Of a stretch of DNA of 64,000 nucleotides, positions 34,019 to 43,158 are shown in pieces (position 1 is the first letter of the stretch; every line of letters starts with the position of its first letter). The translations under genes were made by a program, and so were the position numbers. Location: assembly GCA_963974675.1 (NCBI GenBank), contig CAXBDQ010000011.1, positions 1 to 64,000 on the forward strand. Direction: 5' to 3'. Origin of the DNA: Porticoccus sp963974675 (lineage in GTDB: Bacteria > Pseudomonadota > Gammaproteobacteria > Pseudomonadales > Porticoccaceae). Below the pieces are notes generated by a model. The model searched no databases and had not been told where the DNA came from. It saw only the letters and a list, made by a program, of their open reading frames with translations.

Positions 34019-36112
34019 TTATTTTGCGAGCACTAGCAGTGAAATATCAGCCACTTGCAGGAACAGATTACGTAGCTGCTGTAACAATGCCAAACGATTA
34101 TTACGTAACTTTTCATCGTCTACCATGACCATCACTTCATCGAAGAATTGATCAACAGGTTGCCGTAATTTAGCGAGCTGTTTTAGCACGTCGGTATAGT
34201 CACGGTCTTGTTGGAGAGGTTTGATCTCGTTGGCCAGCTCGGCCAATGACAGAGCTAGGGCCTTCTCAGCACTATCAGCAAGTAGTCTATTATCCACCTC
34301 AGTCGGTATTGTTTTGTCCTCTTGCTTAGCAAGAATATTTGAAACACGCTTGTTGGCCGCAGCGAGTGCAGAGGCTTCGGGTAGTTGATTAAAAGCATGA
34401 ACAGCCTGGACTCTCTGGTGGATATCCAGAGGGTTGCTGAGCTGCCTAGCAGCTACGGCCTGAAACACTTCCGTAGGTATATTTTCATCTTCATACCAAG
34501 CTCTAAAGCGGTCTATCATGTAAGTAAGTACTTGCTTGGAAGTATTTTCGATAGTGCCAGAAGTAGCATTTAACCCCGGATGTTGAGAGGTCGCAGCCGT
34601 CAGTACTTCATAAAGATCAAGATCAATACCTCGTTCAATAATAATCCTCAACACGCCTAGGCTGGCGCGCCGGAGAGCAAAGGGATCCTTTGAGCCGGTA
34701 GGCGGCTGACCAATACCAAAAATACCCACTAAGGTATCTAATCGATCAGCCAATGCCAGTGTGGCACCAGTAGCTGTGGCAGGAATGGAATCTCCAGCGA
34801 AACGAGGTAAGTATTGCTCAAACATAGCTTCAGCCACTTCGGCGTGCTCACCATCACTGGAAGCATAGTAGCGCCCCATGGTCCCTTGTAAGTCGTCAAA
34901 CTCACCGACCATGTCACTGACTAAATCAGATTTACTTAATTCCGCAGCTCTTCTCGAGAGAGAGGGATCAGCGCCGGTCATCGGAGCCAAGATCTCCGCC
35001 AACTTAGCCACACGTTCTGTTTTATCAAAAACAGAACCAAGCTTGGCTTGGAAGACAATTTTTTTCAGTGATTCTCGGCGAGCCTCGAGAGTGGTTTTTT
35101 TGTCAGTCTCATAAAAAAAAGCGGCATCGGCTAAACGTGGACGGATCACTCGTTCGTTACCATTGATCACTTGTACCGGGTCCTTGCTCTCGATATTGGC
35201 AACGGTAATAAACATAGGAAGCAGTTGGCCGACATTATCCACTACGTGGAAATACTTCTGGTGCTCAGCCATTGAGGAAATGAGTGCTTCAGCGGGAACA
35301 GTGAGAAAACGCTCTTCAAAATTACCGAGTAACGGAACAGGCCATTCGTTCAGCGCGGTGACTTCATTGAGCAGTGCGTCGTTGATAACGGCGACACCAC
35401 CTGATTTTTCAGCGGCAGCGGTAACACCGTGGCGAATGAGTTCCCTGCGTTCAGAAAAATCAGCGATAACATAAGCAGATCGAAGATCGTCTTGGTAGCT
35501 GGACGGCGAGTGGATGACGATTTCACCGCTGCTATGGAAACGGTGGCCACGACTGGTATTACCTGCTGTTAGCCCCATTACTTGAGTCTTGATGACATCG
35601 CCACCCAGCAACATGACTACCCAGTGAACTGGACGAACAAATTCTTCACGGTTCGTGCCCCAGCGCATTCTTTTCTGAATGGGTAGAGCGGCAAGTGCAG
35701 ACTCGACGATGGTGCCAAGAAGGTCTGAGGTAGCCTGACCCTGTTCGACGGCACGATGACAGAGTTTATCCTGTTTGCCATCATTTTCGACTTTGTTGGC
35801 CAGCTCCTCAATGGGAATACCATTTTTCTTGGCAAAGGCTTCAGCAGCACGAGTGGGTTTGCCATCGGCATCTAGGGCAACTTTAACGGGAGGCCCCCAC
35901 GCCACAATTTCCTTTGTGGGTGTTTGTTCATCGAGTGCTTTAATGAAGATGGATAGGCGACGCGGTGCAGCAAAGGTTTGCACTTCACCAAATTCTAGCT
36001 GTCCGGTATTTAATTGGGAAAGAACTTCATCACGAAAAGCATTGGACAATGTTAGCAGTGCTTTCGGTGGGAGCTCTTCAGTGCCAATTTCGACTAAAAA
36101 ATCTGTACTCAT
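34019..36112 (-). CDS. glyS: Glycine-tRNA ligase beta subunit
   Basis: The 697-residue beta subunit of the tetrameric alpha2beta2 glycyl-tRNA synthetase, which binds tRNA. It begins with FLVEIGTEELPPKAL, the hallmark of the family, has the HD-like and B3-like region in the middle and a helical C-terminus with the conserved FFDEVMVM segment. It overlaps glyQ by 4 bases (ATGA). Confidence 0.97.
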   Translation of the reverse strand: MSTDFLVEIGTEELPPKALLTLSNAFRDEVLSQLNTGQLEFGEVQTFAAPRRLSIFIKALDEQTPTKEIVAWGPPVKVALDADGKPTRAAEAFAKKNGIPIEELANKVENDGKQDKLCHRAVEQGQATSDLLGTIVESALAALPIQKRMRWGTNREEFVRPVHWVVMLLGGDVIKTQVMGLTAGNTSRGHRFHSSGEIVIHSPSSYQDDLRSAYVIADFSERRELIRHGVTAAAEKSGGVAVINDALLNEVTALNEWPVPLLGNFEERFLTVPAEALISSMAEHQKYFHVVDNVGQLLPMFITVANIESKDPVQVINGNERVIRPRLADAAFFYETDKKTTLEARRESLKKIVFQAKLGSVFDKTERVAKLAEILAPMTGADPSLSRRAAELSKSDLVSDMVGEFDDLQGTMGRYYASSDGEHAEVAEAMFEQYLPRFAGDSIPATATGATLALADRLDTLVGIFGIGQPPTGSKDPFALRRASLGVLRIIIERGIDLDLYEVLTAATSQHPGLNATSGTIENTSKQVLTYMIDRFRAWYEDENIPTEVFQAVAARQLSNPLDIHQRVQAVHAFNQLPEASALAAANKRVSNILAKQEDKTIPTEVDNRLLADSAEKALALSLAELANEIKPLQQDRDYTDVLKQLAKLRQPVDQFFDEVMVMVDDEKLRNNRLALLQQLRNLFLQVADISLLVLAK

Positions 36113-37059
36113 TGTTCAGTCTCCTTGGCCTGTTGAATGATTTCATCTGCGAGCGCTTTGGGCGCTAGGGGGAAGCCAAGAGACAGCCTGGAATCAAAAT
36201 AAGCTTTGGCAACAGCTCGGGCCAGGGTGCGGACCCGTAAAATAAACCGCTGCCGTTCTGTTACGGAGATGGCATGACGCGCATCCAGCAGATTAAAGGC
36301 ATGAGAGGCTTTAATCACCATTTCGTAGGCAGGTAATGGAAGGCCCTGTTCGATCAGACGCTGGCTTTCACGCTCATAGGTGTCAAAGCTCTGGAACATA
36401 AAGTCCACATCGGCGTGTTCAAAGTTAAAAGCCGACATTTCCACTTCATTTTGGTGGAACACATCACCATAGGTTACTTTGCCCGCTGGCCCTTCGGTCC
36501 AGACCAGATCATAAATACTGTCTACACCCTGTAGGTACATAGCGATACGCTCAAGACCATAGGTGATTTCGCCAGTGACGGGAAAACATTCAAGGCCACC
36601 TACTTGCTGAAAGTAAGTGAACTGAGTCACCTCCATGCCATTTAACCAAATTTCCCAGCCAAGCCCCCAGGCTCCCAGTGTGGGCGACTCCCAGTTGTCT
36701 TCGACGAAGCGAATATCGTGTACTGTTGGGTCGATACCTAGCTCACGAAGTGAATCCAGATATAGATCCTGAATATTATCCGGGGAGGGTTTCAGTACCA
36801 CTTGAAATTGGTAGTAGTGTTGTAGTCGGTTAGGGTTTTCACCATAACGCCCATCAGTGGGCCGGCGGCAAGGTTGTACATAGGCGCTGTTCCAAGTTTC
36901 TGGACCAATGGCACGTAAAAAGGTAGCAGGGTGAAACGTGCCTGCACCCACCTCCATATCCAGTGGTTGCAAAATAACGCAACCTTGACGAGACCAATAT
37001 TGTTGTAAGGCTAAAATTAGCCCCTGGAATGTTGAAACATCCGGTGTGGTTTGTGACAC
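36109..37059 (-). CDS. glyQ: Glycine-tRNA ligase alpha subunit
   Basis: The 316-residue catalytic alpha subunit, a class II synthetase. TFQGLILALQQYWSRQGC at the N-terminus and YVQPCRRPTDGRYGENPNR are diagnostic, with the class II core from about 20 to 280. It is the first gene of glyQS. Confidence 0.97.
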   Translation of the reverse strand: MSQTTPDVSTFQGLILALQQYWSRQGCVILQPLDMEVGAGTFHPATFLRAIGPETWNSAYVQPCRRPTDGRYGENPNRLQHYYQFQVVLKPSPDNIQDLYLDSLRELGIDPTVHDIRFVEDNWESPTLGAWGLGWEIWLNGMEVTQFTYFQQVGGLECFPVTGEITYGLERIAMYLQGVDSIYDLVWTEGPAGKVTYGDVFHQNEVEMSAFNFEHADVDFMFQSFDTYERESQRLIEQGLPLPAYEMVIKASHAFNLLDARHAISVTERQRFILRVRTLARAVAKAYFDSRLSLGFPLAPKALADEIIQQAKETEQ

Positions 37060-37362
37060 CTAGGTTCCCCTGTAGCATGCAAAGCCGACAATTATAAGGC
37101 TGCAACCCCTGAATAGTAAGGGGTTTCATCGCTCTTGATGGCTTTCTCTTGTAAGGTAAAAGAGTCGATGAACTGATCCGACAAGGTGCAGAGTAAGTAC
37201 CTTGTAATTTTGGTGTATGTATTATTTGCCTATTGGGTTTGATATGGTTTATTTATTGTCAAAACAAATCACTCGTTACGTTAATAGAGTGTGTAAATTA
37301 CGGTTGGATTAGGGGATGATTAAACCATTGCTACACCACAGTTTTATAAGAGAAATTAGAAT
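37060..37362. other. Intergenic region between glyQ and DUF2959 gene
   Basis: The divergent gap should carry promoters for glyQS to the left and the lipoprotein gene to the right. A small inverted repeat (CCCCT and AGGGG) lies at about 37107-37124. TTGTCA at 37256-37261 with TTAATA 19 bases later is a poor promoter candidate. I see no RNA gene. Confidence 0.4.
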
Positions 37363-37998
37363 ATGAAAAAAATTATATTAATCACTCTAGTACTGATGTT
37401 GATGGGCTGTGAAACCGCCTACTATAACGCTTGGGAGAAGATGGGTGTTCATAAGCGCGATCTTCTTGTCGATCGAATTGAAGATACTCAAGAGTCTCAG
37501 GAGGACACCCAAGAACAATTTAAAGATGCTTTAGAGCAGTATCGCGCGGTAGTAAATTTTAATGGCGGTGATCTGGAAAAACTTTATAACAAACTTAATA
37601 GCGAGTATGAAGACAGCAAACAGGCAGCAGAGGCAATAGCGGTAAATATCAGTCGTGTCGAGGATGTTGCCGATGATCTATTTGGCGAGTGGGAAGATGA
37701 ACTGGCACTTATTAAAAATAAAAGTCTTCGTCAAGATAGCGCCCGTAAGCTTCATGATACCCGGTTTAAATATCAACAAATGATCAAATCAATGCGCAAA
37801 GCAGAAAAGACTGTGCACCCTGTACTGGAAACGTTACGGGACCAAGTTCTTTACCTAAAACATAATCTTAATGCCCGAGCAATTTCTGCTTTAAAAGGCG
37901 AATTGAATACGATTAACTCAGACGTCAATCAACTGATTATAAATATGCAAAAATCCATTGATGAAGCGAACCTGTTTATTGATCGAATCAAAAACTAG
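37363..37998 (+). CDS. DUF2959 domain lipoprotein
   Basis: A 211-residue protein with signal peptide and lipobox (LMGC, lipidated Cys at about residue 16) directly followed by the DUF2959 pattern ETAYYNAWEKMGVHKRDLLVDR (split at residues 17-38). The rest is predicted long helices with heptad-like spacing and no cysteines. The function of DUF2959 is unknown. An envelope location is inferred from the lipobox. It lies 29 bases before cysK and may share a transcript with it. Confidence 0.88.
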   Translation: MKKIILITLVLMLMGCETAYYNAWEKMGVHKRDLLVDRIEDTQESQEDTQEQFKDALEQYRAVVNFNGGDLEKLYNKLNSEYEDSKQAAEAIAVNISRVEDVADDLFGEWEDELALIKNKSLRQDSARKLHDTRFKYQQMIKSMRKAEKTVHPVLETLRDQVLYLKHNLNARAISALKGELNTINSDVNQLIINMQKSIDEANLFIDRIKN

Positions 37999-38027
37999 GC
38001 AGCTTAAAATAATTAAAAGGTTAGAAC

Positions 38028-38939
38028 ATGAAATACAACAATATTTTGGAAACCATTGGCGATACCCCCCATGTTCGTTTAAATAAACTGTTTGGGGCGG
38101 ATATAGACGTATGGATGAAGGTGGAGCGCTTTAACCCTGGTTCGAGCATTAAAGATCGCATTGGTTTAGCCATGATCGAAGATGCGGAATCTCAGGGTCT
38201 TATTAATAAAGATACTGTCATCATCGAACCTACCTCCGGCAATACGGGTATTGGTTTAGCCATGGTTTGTGCGGTTAAAGGTTATCGCTTAATACTAACG
38301 ATGCCAGAGTCCATGTCCGTGGAGCGTCGCCGCAATCTAAAAGCCTTGGGAGCAGAATTAGTTTTAACACCGAAAGAGTTAGGGATGGGCGGTTGTATCG
38401 AAAAAGCTAATCAACTATTAGCTGAAAACAATAATGCGTGGATGCCACAACAATTTAATAATCCGGTGAATGTTCAGGTACACCGTGAAACCACAGCCAT
38501 GGAAATATTGGCAGATTTTCCCGAGGGAATAGATTATCTCATCACCGGCGTAGGAACTGGCGGACATATTACAGGCTGTGCCGAAGTGCTCAAGGAAAAA
38601 TTCCCAAACATTAAAGTGCTGGCGGTAGAGCCAACCAAATCCCCCGTTATTAGTGGCGGAGAAAAAGGTCTACACAGACTCCAAGGCATCGGTGCAGGCT
38701 TTATTCCTAGCGTTTTAAATACCGAAATTCTTGATGGTACAGTATTGGTAACGGATGAAGACTCGTTTGAAATGACGCGGCGCTGTGCGAAGGAGGAAGG
38801 TATTTTCGTGGGAATATCATCAGGTGCCAGCCTTGCTGCAGTACAGCAAAAATTAGATGAGATTCCAGCCGGCAGTACCGTGCTCGTGTTTAGTTACGAT
38901 ACTGGTGAGCGGTATCTATCAATTGAAGACTTGTTTTAA
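38028..38939 (+). CDS. cysK: Cysteine synthase (O-acetylserine sulfhydrylase)
   Basis: A 303-residue PLP enzyme that makes cysteine from O-acetylserine and sulfide. The PLP lysine is Lys42 in SSIKDRIG, the substrate loop is PTSGNTGIG at about 69-77, the glycine-rich phosphate cup is GTGGHITG, and SSGAS lies near 264. It is closer to CysK than CysM from the overall pattern, but the isozyme is not certain. The end, SYDTGERYLSIEDLF, is CysK-like. Confidence 0.9.
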   Translation: MKYNNILETIGDTPHVRLNKLFGADIDVWMKVERFNPGSSIKDRIGLAMIEDAESQGLINKDTVIIEPTSGNTGIGLAMVCAVKGYRLILTMPESMSVERRRNLKALGAELVLTPKELGMGGCIEKANQLLAENNNAWMPQQFNNPVNVQVHRETTAMEILADFPEGIDYLITGVGTGGHITGCAEVLKEKFPNIKVLAVEPTKSPVISGGEKGLHRLQGIGAGFIPSVLNTEILDGTVLVTDEDSFEMTRRCAKEEGIFVGISSGASLAAVQQKLDEIPAGSTVLVFSYDTGERYLSIEDLF

Positions 38940-39038
38940 TTTTAGAGACTGAATTAAAATTAATCGTCTTAAAATTTAAAAAATTATTCAGAATAAATAA
39001 ACTATAAATTTTAATTATTTTATTTTTAGGAATAATAA

Positions 39039-39947
39039 ATGAAGACTATAAGAAAAAGTTTATTATTTTTTACGACCATAATGGCGAGTGTTTGTGTTTT
39101 CGCAGATCATCATTGGGCTGATGTGAAACATCAAACCATAGAGGTCAAAAAAAATATTTTTGCCATGGTGGCAGAGGGTGGAAATATAGCCGTTTTTATT
39201 GGTGAAGATGGAACATTTTTAATTGATGATCAATTTGCCCCCCTGACAGAAAAAATCCTTAAAGAAATAAAAGAAGTGGGTGGAGAGACGCCAAAATTTT
39301 TGGTAAATACACACTGGCATTTTGACCACACGGGTGGCAACGAAAATTTGGGTAAAGCTGGAACGCTGATAGTTGCACATGACAACGTGAGAAAACGTCT
39401 TTCGACTGATAATACGATAAAGGCATTTAACAAAGAAATACCCGCATCACCAAAACAGGCATTGCCGGTCGTCACTTTTAGTACGGATACCAGTTTTCAT
39501 ATCAATAATGAAACCATACGCGCATTTCATGTCCATCATGCCCATACCGATGGAGATAGTGTTGTTCATTTTCAAAATGCTAACGTTATCCATGCCGGTG
39601 ATATTTGGTTCAACGGCTTCTATCCTTTTATTGATGTTGAACATGGGGGGAGTTTAGAGGGTGTCATTACAGCAGCCACAACAATAATAACTATGGCCAA
39701 CGAGGAAACAGTCATTATTCCCGGTCATGGACCCATGGGTACACGGGCTCAATTGGTGGAATACCGGGATATGCTGGTTTTAGTGCTAGATACGCTCCGT
39801 ATCTATAAGTCACAAGGAAAATCCGTTGAAGAGGTTATCAAGGCGAAGCCAACAAAAGAGCTTGATGCTATCTGGGGCGGTGGGTTTCTAAAATCAGATC
39901 AGTGGATAAGGATAATTTATAATGGCCTGGAGATGCCTGAACAATGA
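39039..39947 (+). CDS. Metallo-beta-lactamase-fold hydrolase, secreted
   Basis: A 302-residue MBL-fold protein with a signal peptide (cleavage probably after VCVFA, about residue 22). The metal ligands are seen in THWHFDHTGG (HxHxDH), HVHHAHTDGDS, and IPGHG. The fold is general: members include beta-lactamases, sulfatases and quinoprotein-associated proteins, and I cannot assign a substrate. Its stop overlaps the next gene by 4 bases (ATGA), so the two are co-translated. Confidence 0.87.
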   Translation: MKTIRKSLLFFTTIMASVCVFADHHWADVKHQTIEVKKNIFAMVAEGGNIAVFIGEDGTFLIDDQFAPLTEKILKEIKEVGGETPKFLVNTHWHFDHTGGNENLGKAGTLIVAHDNVRKRLSTDNTIKAFNKEIPASPKQALPVVTFSTDTSFHINNETIRAFHVHHAHTDGDSVVHFQNANVIHAGDIWFNGFYPFIDVEHGGSLEGVITAATTIITMANEETVIIPGHGPMGTRAQLVEYRDMLVLVLDTLRIYKSQGKSVEEVIKAKPTKELDAIWGGGFLKSDQWIRIIYNGLEMPEQ

Positions 39948-40537
39948 TCGAGTTTCGTGAAGCAAAAAGAGAAGATTGCCGAACAATAGCAGAGCTATAC
40001 AGTATTTCATCCGAAGGTGTGGCGAACTACATCTGGACCAAACTTGCCATGCCGGGTGAGAAAATACTCGATGTCGGAGAGCGTCGCTATGAAAGAGAAG
40101 ACGCTGTTTTAAGTTATACAAACTGCACAATAGTCGAAGTTGATGGTGTTATTGCCGGTATGATGATGGCTTTTCCCATAGTGTCTGGTGAAAGGGCAAC
40201 AGCTGAAGAGGTAGATGACGACCCGGTTCTTGCACCCTATAGTCGACTGGAAGAAGAGAATAGCTACTATATTTGTGGTGTCGCATTATATCCAGAATAT
40301 CGCAACAGGGGTCTTGGCCATCAATTTATGGCACTGGCAAAACAGCAGGCTATATTGAAGGGATTAAGTAAGTTAAGTTTGGTCGTTTTTGAAAATAATA
40401 AAAATGCGACGGGTATATATAAAAATCTTGGTTATAAAGAAATTAAACGTGAAAAAATAATTGAACATCCGATGATAAACCACACCGGAGATGCCATATT
40501 GATGGTGAAAAATCTTTATAATTCTGTAGATGAATAA
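39944..40537 (+). CDS. GNAT family N-acetyltransferase
   Basis: A 197-residue GNAT protein. The acetyl-CoA-binding motif A is seen in ICGVALYPEYRNRGLGHQFM (about residues 106-125), and the C-terminal NKNATGIYKNLGYKEI is the usual motif B. The substrate is unknown. It overlaps the MBL gene by 4 bases. It has no signal peptide, so this cytoplasmic enzyme is paired with a secreted one. Confidence 0.87.
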   Translation: MIEFREAKREDCRTIAELYSISSEGVANYIWTKLAMPGEKILDVGERRYEREDAVLSYTNCTIVEVDGVIAGMMMAFPIVSGERATAEEVDDDPVLAPYSRLEEENSYYICGVALYPEYRNRGLGHQFMALAKQQAILKGLSKLSLVVFENNKNATGIYKNLGYKEIKREKIIEHPMINHTGDAILMVKNLYNSVDE

Positions 40538-41080
40538 AATATAACCAATAATATTAATGAAAATTATTATCCCCATCGTTTTATAAAATAATTGTATTTA
40601 TTATGGTTGCACCAATATTTAAGCTACGAATCTATTTTAATTTTTCTAATAAAATAATTATGTAACAAGATTCCATTTTTAGTGGTTTGAGTAATGGCAC
40701 TAACGACAGGCATTTTTTCTGAATGTTTAAAGAGAGAACTACAAAAACAATGACGGCATCCATTATTATTGGTGGGCATTGTCAGTGTGGTCTACTGGCA
40801 TATGATGGAATATGCGGGTAATGGTGACCTGAGGCTATACATTTCATGCTAGGTAATATCAGCCGGCCATTAAACATTTTCTCGCAGCCATTGTAACGTG
40901 CTGAGAATGCTTTCGCAGAGAAGGCTCGTATAAACACCGTATAGGACAACGATATAGCCTTTTATTTTATAATTGTTTGTCGCTATCATCCGCATAAAAA
41001 TTATTAAGTAGCACTATCGCTAGGCTAGATACTATAGTGTTTACTAATGATAGATAAAGTTTAAACAAGGGAGTTACCCT
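40538..41080. other. Intergenic region with possible decayed gene fragment
   Basis: This 543-base gap has no intact gene. The frame starting after the TGA at 40751 reads RHPLLLVGIV, then VYWHMMEYAGNGDLRLY, and stops at 40851. The pattern WHxxEYxGNGDLRxY looks like part of an integral membrane family (I recall ceramidase-like proteins), so this may be the remains of a gene. The remainder is AT-rich, and promoters for the glutaredoxin gene must lie at its right end. Confidence 0.35.
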
Positions 41081-41326
41081 ATGAAACGTTTTACGATTTT
41101 TGGCCATGATGCGTGCGGTTTCTGCCGTCAGGCAAAAGCAGTGCTGGAATCAAAAAATTTAGAATTCCGTTATGTAAATATACATGAGGAAGGAATAAGC
41201 CCTGCAGATTTGGCTGAAACTGTAGGTAAACCCGTTAACACCGTACCTCAAATTTTCCATGGTAAAGATTATGTGGGTGGTTATCAGGAGCTGATGCAGT
41301 ATTTGGAACAAGAGGAAATTTGTTAG
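41081..41326 (+). CDS. Glutaredoxin
   Basis: An 81-residue thioredoxin-fold protein with the redox motif CGFC at residues 12-15 and the cis-proline segment TVPQIF at about 49-54, then GGYQEL. The middle residues differ from the common CPYC glutaredoxin motif. It probably reduces disulfides with glutathione in the cytoplasm. GGGAG lies just upstream of the ATG. Confidence 0.93.
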   Translation: MKRFTIFGHDACGFCRQAKAVLESKNLEFRYVNIHEEGISPADLAETVGKPVNTVPQIFHGKDYVGGYQELMQYLEQEEIC

Positions 41327-41360
41327 TAACACACCAGCTTTATTAAAGTCAGAGGGACTA

Positions 41361-41390
41361 TTGTGTTTGCGACGAGGCTTCACGTATAGT
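41361..41390 (+). promoter_or_regulatory. Possible promoter for the leader peptide and transporter
   Basis: TTGTGT (41361-41366), then an 18-base spacer, then TATAGT (41385-41390). The TATAGT element is good and TTGTGT fair. Transcription would start near 41397, about 20 bases before the leader peptide start. Confidence 0.4.
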
Positions 41391-41416
41391 AAGCGTAGAT
41401 TTTTTTAAGGAAGCAC

Positions 41417-41506
41417 GTGAACAATCATTTTTTTGCCATGTTAGTAATCGTCGCCAAGTACAAATATGTATTGCGCTGGGCACGATGGTTTGCGGCAGAA
41501 AAATAG
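41417..41506 (+). CDS. Aromatic-rich putative leader peptide
   Basis: A 29-codon frame with a GTG start and AAGGA five bases upstream. The peptide begins MNNHFFAMLV and ends WFAAEK. It has Phe at 5, 6 and 25, Tyr at 15 and 17, and Trp at 21 and 24: seven aromatic residues in 29. It is followed by a terminator hairpin and then the DMT transporter gene. The UUUGCGGC at its end (41489-41496) can pair with the 5' arm of the terminator, as in ribosome-mediated attenuators. Regulation by aromatic amino acids is inference. Confidence 0.5.
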   Translation: MNNHFFAMLVIVAKYKYVLRWARWFAAEK

Positions 41507-41530
41507 TAAAAAATACAAAAAATTTTTCAA

Positions 41531-41561
41531 GGCTGCAGACATTTCATCTGCGGCCTTTTTT
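41531..41561 (+). terminator. Terminator hairpin in the transporter leader (putative attenuator)
   Basis: GGCTGCAGA (41531-41539) pairs with TCTGCGGCC (41547-41555) with one G-T pair and is followed by a T-run. It lies between the leader peptide and the transporter start at 41610. A competing pairing of 41489-41496 with the 5' arm would give eight pairs, two of them G-T. Confidence 0.75.
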
Positions 41562-41609
41562 GTTTTGGCGGCAGAAAAAGTCTCAGCTATTTCTATTGAG
41601 GAGAGCGCA

Positions 41610-42520
41610 ATGGCCGTTAGGCTGACCTACTTGTTGGTCATTATAATTTGGACAACAACCCCTCTAGCAATAAAGTTAGGAGGAGAGACATTGGCACCTA
41701 TGGCAAGTCTTAGTTTGCGTATGGCTATCGCATTTTTGGTGGGAAGTGCTATTTGTACCGTGGGTGGTATTGCCGGTTTAAATATCAAAAAAAACGGGAT
41801 GATATATTTTGCAGGATCAATTGGTATTTTCCCCAATATGGCGCTGGTCTATTTTGCAGCCGAATATATTTCATCAGGATTAATTTCTTTGATGTTTGGC
41901 CTAACACCCTTTTTCATGGCAATGTTAACTAAGCCTATTATGGGGGAACACACATTAGAACCAAGAAAATTGATCGCAATAGCGTTGGCTGGCTCGGGGC
42001 TATTGTTTATATTTTATGACGATACCCTCATGGCAGATAAAGCATATATAGGACTACTGTTAATGCTGGCTTCAAATATTATATTTTCGACAAGTGTTTT
42101 ATGGGTTAAAAAATTAAATAAAATATTAAAAGTCCCCCCCATTGAGCAAACGTTGGGCGGCATGGCATTTTCATTACCTGGCTTGTTGTTTACGTGGTTC
42201 TATATTATTGGTTATCAACCACTTGTTTTCAGTGCTGTCTCCATGTTTTCGTTAATATATTTAGCGTTGTTTGCTTCGTTGGTAGGGTTTGCTGCCTATT
42301 ACCATATTTTAAATAATATGGAGGTTGATGTGGTTGCTTTAATACCATTAATAACGCCGGTGTTAGCAATGTCATTGGGCGTTTTTTTTTTGCAGGTGAA
42401 ATCATTACAATGTCTATGTACTTGGGGACAATTTTTATTCTTATAGCATTGGCTATTCATCAGGGAGTAGGGCCAAAATTGTGGCAATCTTTATTAAGAT
42501 TAAATAGAACTCGTGGATAA
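41610..42520 (+). pseudogene. DMT superfamily (EamA) transporter, frameshifted at a run of ten T
   Basis: The true start is 41610 (MAVRLTYLLV), with GAGGAG upstream; a longer in-frame extension overlaps the terminator. About ten hydrophobic segments in two EamA repeats fit a DMT exporter or importer of about 303 residues. In the given sequence the frame leaves the family at T 42382-42391 and ends after VKSLQCLCTW at 42446. Adding one T restores FFAGEIITMSMYLGTIFILIA and the end at 42520. A real frameshift, phase variation and a homopolymer sequencing error are all possible. The substrate is unknown. Confidence 0.75.
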
Positions 42521-42556
42521 TAAAAAAGGACTAGTTTGATTAGCCCTTTTTTATTA
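42520..42556. terminator. Bidirectional terminator between transporter and FKBP genes
   Basis: AAAAAAGG-A-CTA and TAG-C-CCTTTTTT form a stem around GTTTGAT, with A-run and T-run on the two sides. It fits between the convergent genes ending at 42520 and 42567. Confidence 0.7.
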
Positions 42557-42566
42557 TCAAATTATT

Positions 42567-43055
42567 TTATTCATTGATATCTAGCAGTTCGACATCAAAA
42601 ATTAATGTGGATCCAGGACCAATTATCCCCATGCTACGGCTGCCATAGGCTAAATTTCCGGGAATAAAAAAACGGGTTTTTTCACCCACAACCATCAGTT
42701 GTAGGCCTTCAGTCCAACCGGGAATGACCTGATGCAGCCCAAATTCAATGGGTGCCCCACGGTCCATGGAGCTGTCAAATATTGTGCCGTCGATTAATGT
42801 GCCATGGTAATGCACTTTCACATGATCGCTAGGACTTGGGTGTTTAGAACCTGTCCCTTTATTTAATACTTGATACTGCAATCCAGACGCTGTGACTTGT
42901 ACGCCGTCTTTTGACTGATTTTCTTCCAAGAACTCAGCACCTTTTTGAATATTTTCTGTGGCAGTTTTTTTATTGGATAAGGTCCTTTGCACAACAAATA
43001 CAACCGATACAATAGCAACAACAATGATAATAATTTTTAACATAGGGAGTCTCAA
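42567..43055 (-). CDS. FKBP-type peptidyl-prolyl cis-trans isomerase, membrane-anchored
   Basis: A 162-residue protein with an uncleaved N-terminal membrane segment (about 4-23) and a C-terminal FKBP domain (about 55-160). The domain shows VKVHYHGTLIDGTIFDSS, VIPGWTEGLQLM and GNLAYGS. It should catalyse proline isomerisation and fold proteins in the periplasm. It has no FKBP_N dimerisation domain of the FkpA/Mip type. Confidence 0.88.
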   Translation of the reverse strand: MRLPMLKIIIIVVAIVSVVFVVQRTLSNKKTATENIQKGAEFLEENQSKDGVQVTASGLQYQVLNKGTGSKHPSPSDHVKVHYHGTLIDGTIFDSSMDRGAPIEFGLHQVIPGWTEGLQLMVVGEKTRFFIPGNLAYGSRSMGIIGPGSTLIFDVELLDINE

Positions 43056-43158
43056 CGAAAGTGATAATGATAAGTTCTAATTTTTATTTGGATTATAAAG
43101 AATTGGACTGGTTGATTAATCAACGTAATAAAATCTAAGGTTATTCTAATCACTGTAC

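Noticed and set aside
41466..41609. N-terminal extension of the DMT transporter
   Set aside because: The extension is translated from the terminator hairpin and overlaps the leader peptide; the ATG at 41610 has its own ribosome binding site.
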